Assembly (NCBI GenBank): GCA_015065165.1
Contig: SVQU01000019.1
Location: forward strand, 1-35,913
Reading direction: 5' to 3'
Origin: Oscillospiraceae bacterium
GTDB taxonomy: Bacteria > Bacillota > Clostridia > Oscillospirales > CAG-382
Length of the DNA stretch: 35,913 nt
How positions within the stretch are numbered: position 1 is the first letter of the stretch; every line of letters starts with the position of its first letter. Under the pieces are notes generated by a model, which was not told where the DNA came from, made no database searches, and saw only the letters and a list, made by a program, of their open reading frames with translations. Both the position numbers and the translations under genes were made by a program. Of the stretch, positions 16,134 to 23,010 are shown in pieces.

Positions 16134-16186
16134 GAAATGTTATTTTTTGTTATAACTTTGCAAATCTCGCTTAAAATAACCGCGTA
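16134..16186. repeat. 53-bp direct repeat, copy 2 (behind polA)
   Basis: The second copy of the 53-bp repeat, 102 bp from copy 1, ends 9 bp before the polA stop codon. The 49-bp spacer between the copies contains a hairpin-forming GAAATA...TATTTC relation with copy 1. No clear T-run or promoter is seen in the interval 16011-16195. Confidence 0.85.
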
Positions 16187-16195
16187 AACCTTGGG

Positions 16196-18673
16196 TTAAT
16201 CCTTGGCATCGAACCAGCTTTGTCCTCTGCCGATATCCACCGCAAGGGGAACCTTAAGGTCAGCCGCCTCCTGCATAGCGATACGCAAAATTTCCTCTGC
16301 CTTGTCGGCTTCCTCAATGGGGCTGTCCACAATCAATTCGTCGTGGATTTGAAGTATCAACTTGGCTTTCAATCCCGCTTCCTTTAACATCCTGTCGGTG
16401 CGAAGCATGGCTATTTTTATAAGGTCAGCCGCCGCGCCCTGTATGGGCATATTCATTGCGACACGTTCGCCGAAGGCTTGGGTGATTTTATTGCTTGCCG
16501 AAAGCTCGGGGATATATCTTCTTCTGCCGAAAAAGGATTGAGCATATCCGTTTTCTCTGGCAAAATCCTTTGCATTTTGTAAATAATCACGCACTCCCGC
16601 ATATTTTGCAAGATAATTTTCTATATATTCCGCGGCGGTCTTGCGAGGAATCTTAAGGTCTTGTGAAAGAGAATAATCTCCGATTCCGTAAATAATGCCA
16701 AAGTTAACCGCCTTTGCGCGCTTTCTCATTTCCGAGGTAACCTGTTCGTTGGGGACACCGAAAACCTGACTTGCGGTAACTGTGTGGATGTCCTCGCCGT
16801 TTTTAAATGCGTTTATAAGCACCTCATCGTCGGAAACGTGCGCCAAAACGCGAAGCTCTATCTGGGAATAGTCGGCATCTATTAAAATATGCCCCTTTTC
16901 CGCCACAAAGAATTTACGCAATTCTCTGCCCTTGTCGCTTCGAACGGGAATGTTCTGCAAATTAGGCTCTGCCGACGAAAGCCTGCCCGTAAGGGTTTGT
17001 GTCTGCTTAAAGGTGGTGTGAATTCTGCCCTCGGGGGTAATCTGCTTGCCCATACCGTCGCAATAGGTATTTTTAAGCTTTGTATCCTCGCGATATTCTA
17101 AAATTAAGCCAATAATGGGGTGGTAGGGCTCGAGCTTTTCCAGGGTTTCTCTATCGGTGGAATAACCGCTTTTGGTTTTGCGGTAATGGGGAAGCATCAA
17201 CTTTTCAAAAAGAATATTGCCCAACTGTTTGGGGGAATTGATATTAAATTCTTCACCCGCAAGGGCGTAAATGGCATTTTCCTCCTCGGCTATTGATTGG
17301 GAAAGGCTGTCCGAAAAAATTTCCAAGGCTTGCTTGTCCACGGGAAATCCGTTGATTTCCATTCTGCACAAAAGCTCTGCCAAGGGCAACTCCCATTCTC
17401 TGTAAAGATTATTAAGGGCAGGAGTTAATTTTTCGTTGAGTTTATCGTAAATTTGGGGCAGAAGCGAAACCGAAACCTCGTTTGCGTTAACCCCAACGTT
17501 ATCCAAAGCGACCTTGCCGAAGGACACTCCGTTATCCGCGGGAGAACATACGTAAGCCATAAGCGAAACGTCCTCTAACGCTTTAAAATCTACGCCCGTC
17601 CGCTTGGCAATATGCAAAATTTCCTTACTTGACCAGCAAACCGCCCTTTCGCAATCTGCCGCAATACGTATACCCTCGTCAATACCGCCCTTAAAGCATT
17701 TTCCCTTTGCGAAAATATGCAATTCTTCCTCGGCGGCGTTTATATAAAGTGTTTCGGCGGTAACGTCGCCCAGCTCCGAAAAGGGTAAAAATTCGGTTTC
17801 CTGTTGGAAATCAGGCGCGGCATCGCCGAGTCTATCCAAAAACTGCTTAAATCCCAACCTGATATAAAGCTCGCGTAGTTCAGAAACATTGTTGCCCTTA
17901 AAGGCACAGTCCTCGATATCGCAAGCAAGCGGAACGTCAAGCTTTATCTCCGCAAGAAAACGCGAAGTATATGCGCTTTCCTTGCCCTCGCGAAGCTTTT
18001 TGCCCACCGAGCCTGCAATTTCCTCGGCGTGCTCATAAATGTTATCAAGTGTGCCGTATTCCGAAATGAGCTTAATCGCGCCCTTTTCGCCAATGCCGGG
18101 CACACCCGCTATATTGTCCGAGCTGTCCCCCATAAGCGCCTTGATATCAATTAAACGCCTTGGTTCACAGCCGTATTTTTCCATAATTTCTTTTGGAGTG
18201 GTAACCTTTGTATCCTCGTTGGAGGCAAGCAAAACCGTAACGCTTTCGTTAACCAACTGAAAGCTGTCTCTGTCCCCCGTAACGATATAGGTTTTGTGCC
18301 CGCCCTTGGTAAATTCGGCAGAGAGGGTACCCAAAATATCGTCTGCCTCGTAGCCGGCAATCGACAAAACCTTAATGCCCAATGCGGTTGCAATCTGCTT
18401 TGAAAAGGGCAATTGCAAAGCCAATTCCTCGGGCATAGGCTTTCGGGTTGCCTTGTAGCTTTCGCAGGCGATATGTCTAAAGGTTTTTTCCTTAAGGTCA
18501 AAGGCAATGGCGGCATAATCCGCTCCGCCGATTTGCGAAAAGGCCTTGTTTATCATACCCACAAAGCCAAAAAGAGCGTTGGTGGGCAGACCGTCGGGTG
18601 CATTAAGAGGACGAACCCCGTAAAATGCGCGGTTTAATATGCTGTTTCCGTCAAAAATTAATGCTTTGCCCAT
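16196..18673 (-). CDS. polA: DNA polymerase I
   Basis: A repair and Okazaki-fragment polymerase of 825 residues. Residues 1-285 are the 5'-3' nuclease (FDGNSILNRAFYG, EADDILGTLS, VTGDRDSFQLV, MGDSSDNIAGVPGIGEKGA). The middle region (about 295-410) is shortened and shows no DxE proofreading motif, so 3'-5' exonuclease activity is not expected. The polymerase part has motif A DYSQIELR (601-608), motif B RKRAKAVNFGIIYG (650-663) and motif C HDE (777-779), plus TLTGRLSSAEPNLQNIP. The length fits a Taq- or Bacillus-type PolA without proofreading. It has its own promoter at 18704-18732 and is probably the first gene of a polA-rsmI unit. Confidence 0.97.
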   Translation of the reverse strand: MGKALIFDGNSILNRAFYGVRPLNAPDGLPTNALFGFVGMINKAFSQIGGADYAAIAFDLKEKTFRHIACESYKATRKPMPEELALQLPFSKQIATALGIKVLSIAGYEADDILGTLSAEFTKGGHKTYIVTGDRDSFQLVNESVTVLLASNEDTKVTTPKEIMEKYGCEPRRLIDIKALMGDSSDNIAGVPGIGEKGAIKLISEYGTLDNIYEHAEEIAGSVGKKLREGKESAYTSRFLAEIKLDVPLACDIEDCAFKGNNVSELRELYIRLGFKQFLDRLGDAAPDFQQETEFLPFSELGDVTAETLYINAAEEELHIFAKGKCFKGGIDEGIRIAADCERAVCWSSKEILHIAKRTGVDFKALEDVSLMAYVCSPADNGVSFGKVALDNVGVNANEVSVSLLPQIYDKLNEKLTPALNNLYREWELPLAELLCRMEINGFPVDKQALEIFSDSLSQSIAEEENAIYALAGEEFNINSPKQLGNILFEKLMLPHYRKTKSGYSTDRETLEKLEPYHPIIGLILEYREDTKLKNTYCDGMGKQITPEGRIHTTFKQTQTLTGRLSSAEPNLQNIPVRSDKGRELRKFFVAEKGHILIDADYSQIELRVLAHVSDDEVLINAFKNGEDIHTVTASQVFGVPNEQVTSEMRKRAKAVNFGIIYGIGDYSLSQDLKIPRKTAAEYIENYLAKYAGVRDYLQNAKDFARENGYAQSFFGRRRYIPELSASNKITQAFGERVAMNMPIQGAAADLIKIAMLRTDRMLKEAGLKAKLILQIHDELIVDSPIEEADKAEEILRIAMQEAADLKVPLAVDIGRGQSWFDAKD

Positions 18674-18703
18674 AAATTTCGCCTCTTAAAATTTTATAAA
18701 AAT

Positions 18704-18732
18704 ATTGTACCACCGATAGCCCTTAAAGTCAA
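18704..18732 (-). promoter_or_regulatory. polA promoter
   Basis: On the minus strand: TTGACT (18732-18727), 17-nt spacer, TACAAT (18709-18704), with extended -10 TG. The polA ATG lies about 30 nt downstream. Confidence 0.85.
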
Positions 18733-18745
18733 TAAAAACAACCCT

Positions 18746-19636
18746 TTACAATTGCTTTTTCGTCCCCAGTTCTGCAAACAGCAAATCCGCGCTATAATCG
18801 GGCACAGCCCCCATTTGTGTTACCACAAAATCGCTTAATTTCACTGCGTTGGAAAGGCAGACTTCCACGGCCTCGCCTTTAAGTAAATTTACCAAAAATG
18901 CCGCCGCAAAGCTGTCCCCCGCGCCAACGGTGGAAACGGGTTTGCTTTTCGGATTTTCGGATTGATAAAATTCGTTATTTTTACAATCAAATACACTTGC
19001 GCCGTCTTTTCCCAAGGTAAGACAAATATATTTAATCTTGGGGTGTCCTTTTGCTATATCTCGGCTTACGCTTTCGGCACTGCCCTTTCCGAAAAAGCCG
19101 ATTTCCTCGTCGCTTATCTTTAAAATGGTTGTGTAGGAAAGCAACTCCTCTACAAGCTCGCGGCTGTAAAAGTTTTTACGGAAATTAACGTCAAATAAAA
19201 TTTCCTTTGCCGAAACCCTTTTTACTATTTCGCGAAATGCCGTTTTGGATTCCTCGTTTCGCATTGCCAAAGTTCCCATATAAAAAGCATCAAAGCCTGT
19301 TGTGAGCTCAGGGGCAGGGATATGGTCATAGGCGACGTCCGAAACCAAATCGTAATTCGGCAAGCCGTTATCAAGAGTGATTTTGCAAAATCCCGTTTGG
19401 TATTGGGGCAGAACCGAAACAAAATCGGTGTTCAGACCAAGTTTTTTCGCTTCTTCAAGGGCGCAATACCCGTTTTCGTCCCCGCCTACCGCCGAAATTA
19501 TATAGCTTTCCGCCCCCAATTTACTGCAATGTGCCGCAAAATTAAAGGGCGCGCCGCCGATTTTCTTTTTCGTTATTTCTCGGTTTTGGGATAAAAAGAT
19601 ATCCCAAAGTATTTCGCCAAAGGCTAAGATTTTCAT
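18746..19636 (-). CDS. PfkB-family carbohydrate kinase (fructokinase-like)
   Basis: A cytoplasmic sugar kinase of 296 residues. N-terminal FGEILWDIF and GGAPFNFAAHCSKLGAES (the PfkB GGAPxN signature, as in fructokinases), ISAVGGDENG, FDVNFRKNFY, ISDEEIGFFG, and the C-terminal GAGDSFAAAF (238-247) with catalytic D241. The GGAPFNFA and DVNFRxxFY pattern points to fructose or a related ketose. Start: ATG 19636, because GGAG of the upstream ATGGAGATAACT serves as ribosome site; the in-frame ATG at 19648 would leave no site. It is divergent from the E2-like gene and has no sugar operon around it. Confidence 0.9.
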   Translation of the reverse strand: MKILAFGEILWDIFLSQNREITKKKIGGAPFNFAAHCSKLGAESYIISAVGGDENGYCALEEAKKLGLNTDFVSVLPQYQTGFCKITLDNGLPNYDLVSDVAYDHIPAPELTTGFDAFYMGTLAMRNEESKTAFREIVKRVSAKEILFDVNFRKNFYSRELVEELLSYTTILKISDEEIGFFGKGSAESVSRDIAKGHPKIKYICLTLGKDGASVFDCKNNEFYQSENPKSKPVSTVGAGDSFAAAFLVNLLKGEAVEVCLSNAVKLSDFVVTQMGAVPDYSADLLFAELGTKKQL

Positions 19637-19732
19637 AGTTATCTCCATTTTTATCCATTATAAATACATTACAATATTTTCTTTGTTTTTTCAAGGAAAA
19701 TAAAGGGTTTTCTCTTATATATTTTTTGGCTA

Positions 19733-19761
19733 TTGCAAAAATCGACAATTTGTGTTAAAAT
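19733..19761 (+). promoter_or_regulatory. Promoter of the E2-like gene
   Basis: TTGCAA (19733-19738), 17-nt spacer, TAAAAT (19756-19761), extended -10 TG at 19753-19754. The leader is about 50 nt. Confidence 0.75.
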
Positions 19762-19818
19762 ATTATTAATATTTGCGGTTGTACATTATATCGCCGCTGT
19801 TTTTTCAGAGGTATTCGA

Positions 19819-20682
19819 ATGAGCGAAAATAAAAATAACAAAAAAGAGGGCAGACGCATCCGCACTCTCGACCCGATGCACTACGTCGGCCCCTATTTAA
19901 TGACAAGCCGTGTCGGCTCCTCCAACTATTTTTCGGGCAAATTAGACGTAGAAATTGCCGAGGAATATATAAAACAGAAAAAAGAGCAAGGATTTAAGGA
20001 TTTCAGTATGATGCATCTTTTCCTTGCCGCCTTTGTAAGGGTTTATTCTCAGCATCCCGAGATGAACCGTTTTATAAGAGGTCGCCGTATCTATGCCAGA
20101 AACGGCATCGACATTCTTATAACCATCAAAAAGGAAATGAAGCTGAACGCCGCCGACACTGTGGTTAAGCTTCATTTCGAGCCTACCGCCACCGCCGAGG
20201 ACGTTTATAAAATCGTTAACGAGGCGATAGAAACCGCCAAGAACGAATCCGGCGATTTTGATGAAACCGTGGGCCTGCTTTGTAAATTACCCCGTTTTGT
20301 TATGCGCGGCTTTGCGGGTATACTTAACGTTTTGGATTTCTATGGCTTAATGCCCAAATCCTTGGTTGATATATCCCCCTTCCACGGCACGCTGGTTATC
20401 ACCAGCCTTGCCTCCTTGGGCATCCCTCCCGTTTATCACCATTTGTACGAATTTGGCAACGTTCCCCTGTTTTTTGCCTTTGGCAGACGTTATAACGAAT
20501 ACGTAAACCAAGCCGACGGAAGTGTTAAAAAATGCAAATTTATGGATTACCGCATCACCTGTGATGAGCGTATCGCCGACGGCCACGCCTATTCTGTGGC
20601 AATCCGCTATATGAATCATCTTGTCCGCAACCCCGAAATCTTGGATAATCCTCCCGAAAAAGTTGTGGAAGATATCCCGTAA
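19819..20682 (+). CDS. 2-oxoacid dehydrogenase E2-like acyltransferase domain protein
   Basis: A protein of 287 residues that looks like a free-standing E2/CAT-fold catalytic domain. The C-terminal part has SPFHGTLVITSLASLGIPPV and then CDERIADGHAYS, aligned with the E2 active-site motif DHRxxDGA. The catalytic His of that motif is replaced by Glu, while the DG pair is kept. There is no lipoyl domain and no subunit-binding domain, and no E1 or E3 genes are nearby, so it is not a normal dehydrogenase subunit. An acyltransferase with a changed mechanism or a non-catalytic relative are both possible. ATG 19819 follows AGAGGT. It has its own promoter and a strong terminator. Confidence 0.8.
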   Translation: MSENKNNKKEGRRIRTLDPMHYVGPYLMTSRVGSSNYFSGKLDVEIAEEYIKQKKEQGFKDFSMMHLFLAAFVRVYSQHPEMNRFIRGRRIYARNGIDILITIKKEMKLNAADTVVKLHFEPTATAEDVYKIVNEAIETAKNESGDFDETVGLLCKLPRFVMRGFAGILNVLDFYGLMPKSLVDISPFHGTLVITSLASLGIPPVYHHLYEFGNVPLFFAFGRRYNEYVNQADGSVKKCKFMDYRITCDERIADGHAYSVAIRYMNHLVRNPEILDNPPEKVVEDIP

Positions 20683-20697
20683 TAATGAGCATATATG

Positions 20698-20738
20698 AAG
20701 GAATGGAAAAGTTTTCTTTTCTGTTCCTTTGTTTTTTT
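20698..20738 (+). terminator. Intrinsic terminator after the E2-like gene
   Basis: A 14-bp stem (two G-T pairs), AAGGAATGGAAAAG / CTTTTCTGTTCCTT, with a TTTT loop, followed by TGTTTTTTT. Confidence 0.88.
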
Positions 20739-20819
20739 CGTCAAAATGTCCGCTTTTTCTCACTTTGTTGCGGTTGGACTGTGGTGAATTTAGAAAATTT
20801 TTGCAAATTTCAAAAACTA

Positions 20820-20848
20820 TTGAAAAATCGTTCATAAAGTGGTAATAT
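20820..20848 (+). promoter_or_regulatory. Promoter of the antiporter gene
   Basis: TTGAAA (20820-20825), 17-nt spacer, TAATAT (20843-20848), extended -10 TG at 20840-20841. Confidence 0.75.
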
Positions 20849-20881
20849 CTTCACTTGTAAAATATAAAAGAAGGTGTATTT

Positions 20882-22171
20882 ATGGACATTTTAATGCCGA
20901 TAGGCATTGCTATGACAGCAGGCTTGCTGCTGTCCCGTTTCGTAAAAAAAATAAAGCTTCCCGCAGTAACAGGTTATCTTATCGCGGGTATACTCATCGG
21001 CCCTTACTGCCTTGGTTTGCTTGGCGAATGGCTTGATATCAATTGGCTTGGCTTTGTCAGCCACGAATCTGTAAAGAATAACAAAATTCTTTGCGACGTT
21101 GCTTTGGGCTTTATTGCCTTTGCCATCGGTGATGAATTCCGTATTTCTTCCTTGAAGAAAATCGGTAAGCAAGCCACAATAATCGGTATTTTCCAGGCGT
21201 TGGTTGCCACGATTGTGGTAGATGCCGCCCTTATCGGCTTGTATCTCATTCTTCCCGAGGGCACTATTACTATTCCCGCTGCCTTGGTTTTGGGTGCGGT
21301 TGCAACCGCAACGGCTCCTGCGGCTACCTTGATGGTTGTTCGTCAGTATAAGGCAAAGGGTAAGTTGACAGATATTCTTCTTCCCGTTGTTGCTATCGAC
21401 GACGCCGTTGGTCTTATTGTTTTTGCGGTTTCCTTCGGTATCGCACAGACAATGCAGGGCGGAGGCGGATTGGATATTATTTCTGTCCTTGTAAACCCCT
21501 TGGTAGAGGTTGTTCTTTCGCTTCTTCTTGGCTTTGTAATGGGTATTTTGTTCAGCTATGCGGAAAAATACTTCAATTCCAACAGCAAACGTCTTACTCT
21601 TTCTATCACCTTTGTAATTATGTCGGTTGCTCTTTCTATGTACGAAAGACATATCGGCGCAGTACATATCAAATTCTCTCCCCTTCTCGTTTGTATGATG
21701 TTGGGTACGGTTTTCTGCAATATGTGCGATTTCTCGGATGAAATTATGGGCAAGACCGATAAATGGACAGCGCCCTTGTTCGTTCTCTTCTTCGTTCTTT
21801 CGGGTTCGGAGTTAGAGTTCGACGTGTTTGCCAATCCTATGGTTATCGTTGTGGGTGTTGTTTATATCCTCACCCGCGCGGTTGGTAAAATCGTGGGCGC
21901 AGGCATCAGCGCAAAGGCAACCAAATGCGATCCCCCCATTGTTAAATATCTGGGCGTAACACTTCTTCCCCAGGCGGGCGTGGCGTTGGGTATGTCCCTT
22001 ATTGCCGCCGAAAGCCTTGGCGAGGTTGGCGTTATGGTTAGAAACATAACCCTTTTCGCAGTTCTTATTTACGAGCTTGTTGGACCTTTGTTCACCAAAA
22101 TCGCCCTTACCAAAGCAGGCGATATTGTTCCCAGAACTGTTATTAACATCGGCGAAGAAGACGACGACTAG
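20882..22171 (+). CDS. CPA2-type cation:proton antiporter (Kef/NapA-like)
   Basis: An integral membrane exchanger of 429 residues with about 12 membrane segments. Recognisable family stretches are RFVKKIKLPAVTGYLIAGIL (19-38), FAIGDEFRISSLKKIG, VLGAVATATAPAATLMVVRQ, DILLPVVAIDDAVGLIVFAV (the DD pair of the ion site in CPA2 antiporters) and LLPQAGVALGMSLIAAE near the C-terminal end. No RCK/TrkA-N domain is attached; the protein ends GEEDDD. ATG 20882 follows AGAAGGTG. Its stop is followed after 13 nt by the structured 3' elements. The ion (Na or K) cannot be told. Confidence 0.92.
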   Translation: MDILMPIGIAMTAGLLLSRFVKKIKLPAVTGYLIAGILIGPYCLGLLGEWLDINWLGFVSHESVKNNKILCDVALGFIAFAIGDEFRISSLKKIGKQATIIGIFQALVATIVVDAALIGLYLILPEGTITIPAALVLGAVATATAPAATLMVVRQYKAKGKLTDILLPVVAIDDAVGLIVFAVSFGIAQTMQGGGGLDIISVLVNPLVEVVLSLLLGFVMGILFSYAEKYFNSNSKRLTLSITFVIMSVALSMYERHIGAVHIKFSPLLVCMMLGTVFCNMCDFSDEIMGKTDKWTAPLFVLFFVLSGSELEFDVFANPMVIVVGVVYILTRAVGKIVGAGISAKATKCDPPIVKYLGVTLLPQAGVALGMSLIAAESLGEVGVMVRNITLFAVLIYELVGPLFTKIALTKAGDIVPRTVINIGEEDDD

Positions 22172-22184
22172 TCGCTAACGCTCT

Positions 22185-22209
22185 CAATCGAAAACCGTGT
22201 TTTCGATTG
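22185..22209. repeat. Leader hairpin H0, copy A
   Basis: A perfect 11-bp stem CAATCGAAAAC / GTTTTCGATTG with loop CGT, followed by GCTTTT. It has the same place in front of the 109-nt module as the hairpin at 29878-29903, whose stem differs in three base pairs, all compensated. Confidence 0.75.
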
Positions 22210-22216
22210 GCTTTTG

Positions 22217-22325
22217 GATGTTCGTTCACTCGCGTCAAGTTTGTGCGCGACACTTCGTGTCTTGTCCAAACTTGCGAACATCGTAGGTATATTTTTCAAG
22301 GCACTTGTCCTTGAAAAATATGAAA
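22217..22325. repeat. Structured intergenic element EL-1, copy A
   Basis: A 109-nt module, ungapped and about 77% identical to 29912-30020. Outer stem GATGTTCG (22217-22224) / CGAACATC (22275-22282). Middle stem CAAGTTTG (22236-22243) / CAAACTTG (22267-22274). Inner hairpin GACAC TTC GTGTC (22249-22261). Then AGGT and a 13-bp hairpin 22289-22301/22309-22321 with loop CACTTGT. Eighteen of 25 differences from copy B form nine compensated base pairs. It lies between the antiporter stop and a terminator, so it is part of the 3' untranslated region if read on plus. The strand is not certain. Confidence 0.8.
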
Positions 22326-22334
22326 ATTCAAGTA

Positions 22335-22366
22335 AAAAGGATGGCAATCGCCATCCTTTTATTTTG
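22335..22366 (+). terminator. Intrinsic terminator, first of two identical
   Basis: A perfect 11-bp stem AAAAGGATGGC / GCCATCCTTTT with loop AATC, then ATTTTG. The same 26-bp sequence recurs at 22484. Confidence 0.88.
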
Positions 22367-22435
22367 AACAATCGCAACCGCTTGCAGTAGATTTCTACAG
22401 CGTCGGGTTGCAATTGTCCAATCTGCATCTGTTTT
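22366..22435. repeat. Structured intergenic element EL-2, copy A
   Basis: A 70-nt module, ungapped and about 73% identical to 29774-29843. The outer stem joins ACAAT and GCAACC (22368-22379) to GGTTGC and ATTGT (22406-22417) around one C-A mismatch. The inner hairpin is GC-GTAG-ATTT-CTAC-GC. The ends GAACAA and TTGTCCA.TCTGCA..GTTTT are conserved. Three paired positions are compensated relative to copy B. It lies between two identical terminators. Confidence 0.72.
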
Positions 22436-22483
22436 GTGCGTTTTTTTCTTCGCGCTCGTCAGAAAACGCAAGAAATTTCAAAT

Positions 22484-22518
22484 AAAAGGATGGCAATCGC
22501 CATCCTTTTGTTTTTTAG
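22484..22518 (+). terminator. Intrinsic terminator, second of two identical
   Basis: The same 26-bp palindrome as at 22335, 149 bp later, followed by GTTTTTTAG. Together they bracket EL-2, as if a piece of the 3' region had been duplicated. Confidence 0.88.
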
Positions 22519-22573
22519 TGATTTAAAAAACCTAAATGCGGGAACAATAAAAGAAAAATCAGGAGGAAAAGAT

Positions 22574-23008
22574 ATGCAAAACAATGATACTTTAAAATTA
22601 TTGCGAGAATGCGATGCGGGGGTAAAAATGGGGCTTTCTTCCATAAACGACGTATTGCCCGACGTTAAATCCCAGGGCATGCGCCAAGACCTTACAAACT
22701 GCCGCGACCAACACGAAACACTTTTAAGCGAGATTAAAACCAAGCTTGCCGACAATTGCGACAAGGGCAAAGAGCCCGCCCCCGCCGCAAAGGGTATGTC
22801 CTGGATGAAAACCAACGTGAAAATGGCGCTTGAACCCACCGATAACACCGTTGCCGACCTTATCACCGACGGCTGTAATATGGGCGTTAAATCCCTTCAC
22901 CGCTATCTTAACCAATACCACCAAGCCGATTCGGATTCCAAGGGTATCGCCACAAGGCTTATTCAGTTAGAGGACGATTTGGCAAAGCAAATGCGTAAAT
23001 ATCTGTAA
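22574..23008 (+). CDS. Small helical protein, possibly DUF2383-like
   Basis: A protein of 144 residues, almost all predicted helix, without signal or membrane segment. MQNNDTLKLLRECDAGVKMG starts it; later MSWMKTNVKMALEPTDNTVA and LHRYLNQYHQADSDSKGIA. The pattern fits a four-helix-bundle, ferritin-like group (DUF2383/PA2169 type), but this is by impression only. The start is set by AGGAGG at 22561-22566, 7 nt before ATG 22574; the open frame extends upstream through a terminator, which is not coding. No clear promoter was found after the terminator at 22518. Confidence 0.72.
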   Translation: MQNNDTLKLLRECDAGVKMGLSSINDVLPDVKSQGMRQDLTNCRDQHETLLSEIKTKLADNCDKGKEPAPAAKGMSWMKTNVKMALEPTDNTVADLITDGCNMGVKSLHRYLNQYHQADSDSKGIATRLIQLEDDLAKQMRKYL

Positions 23009-23010
23009 AA

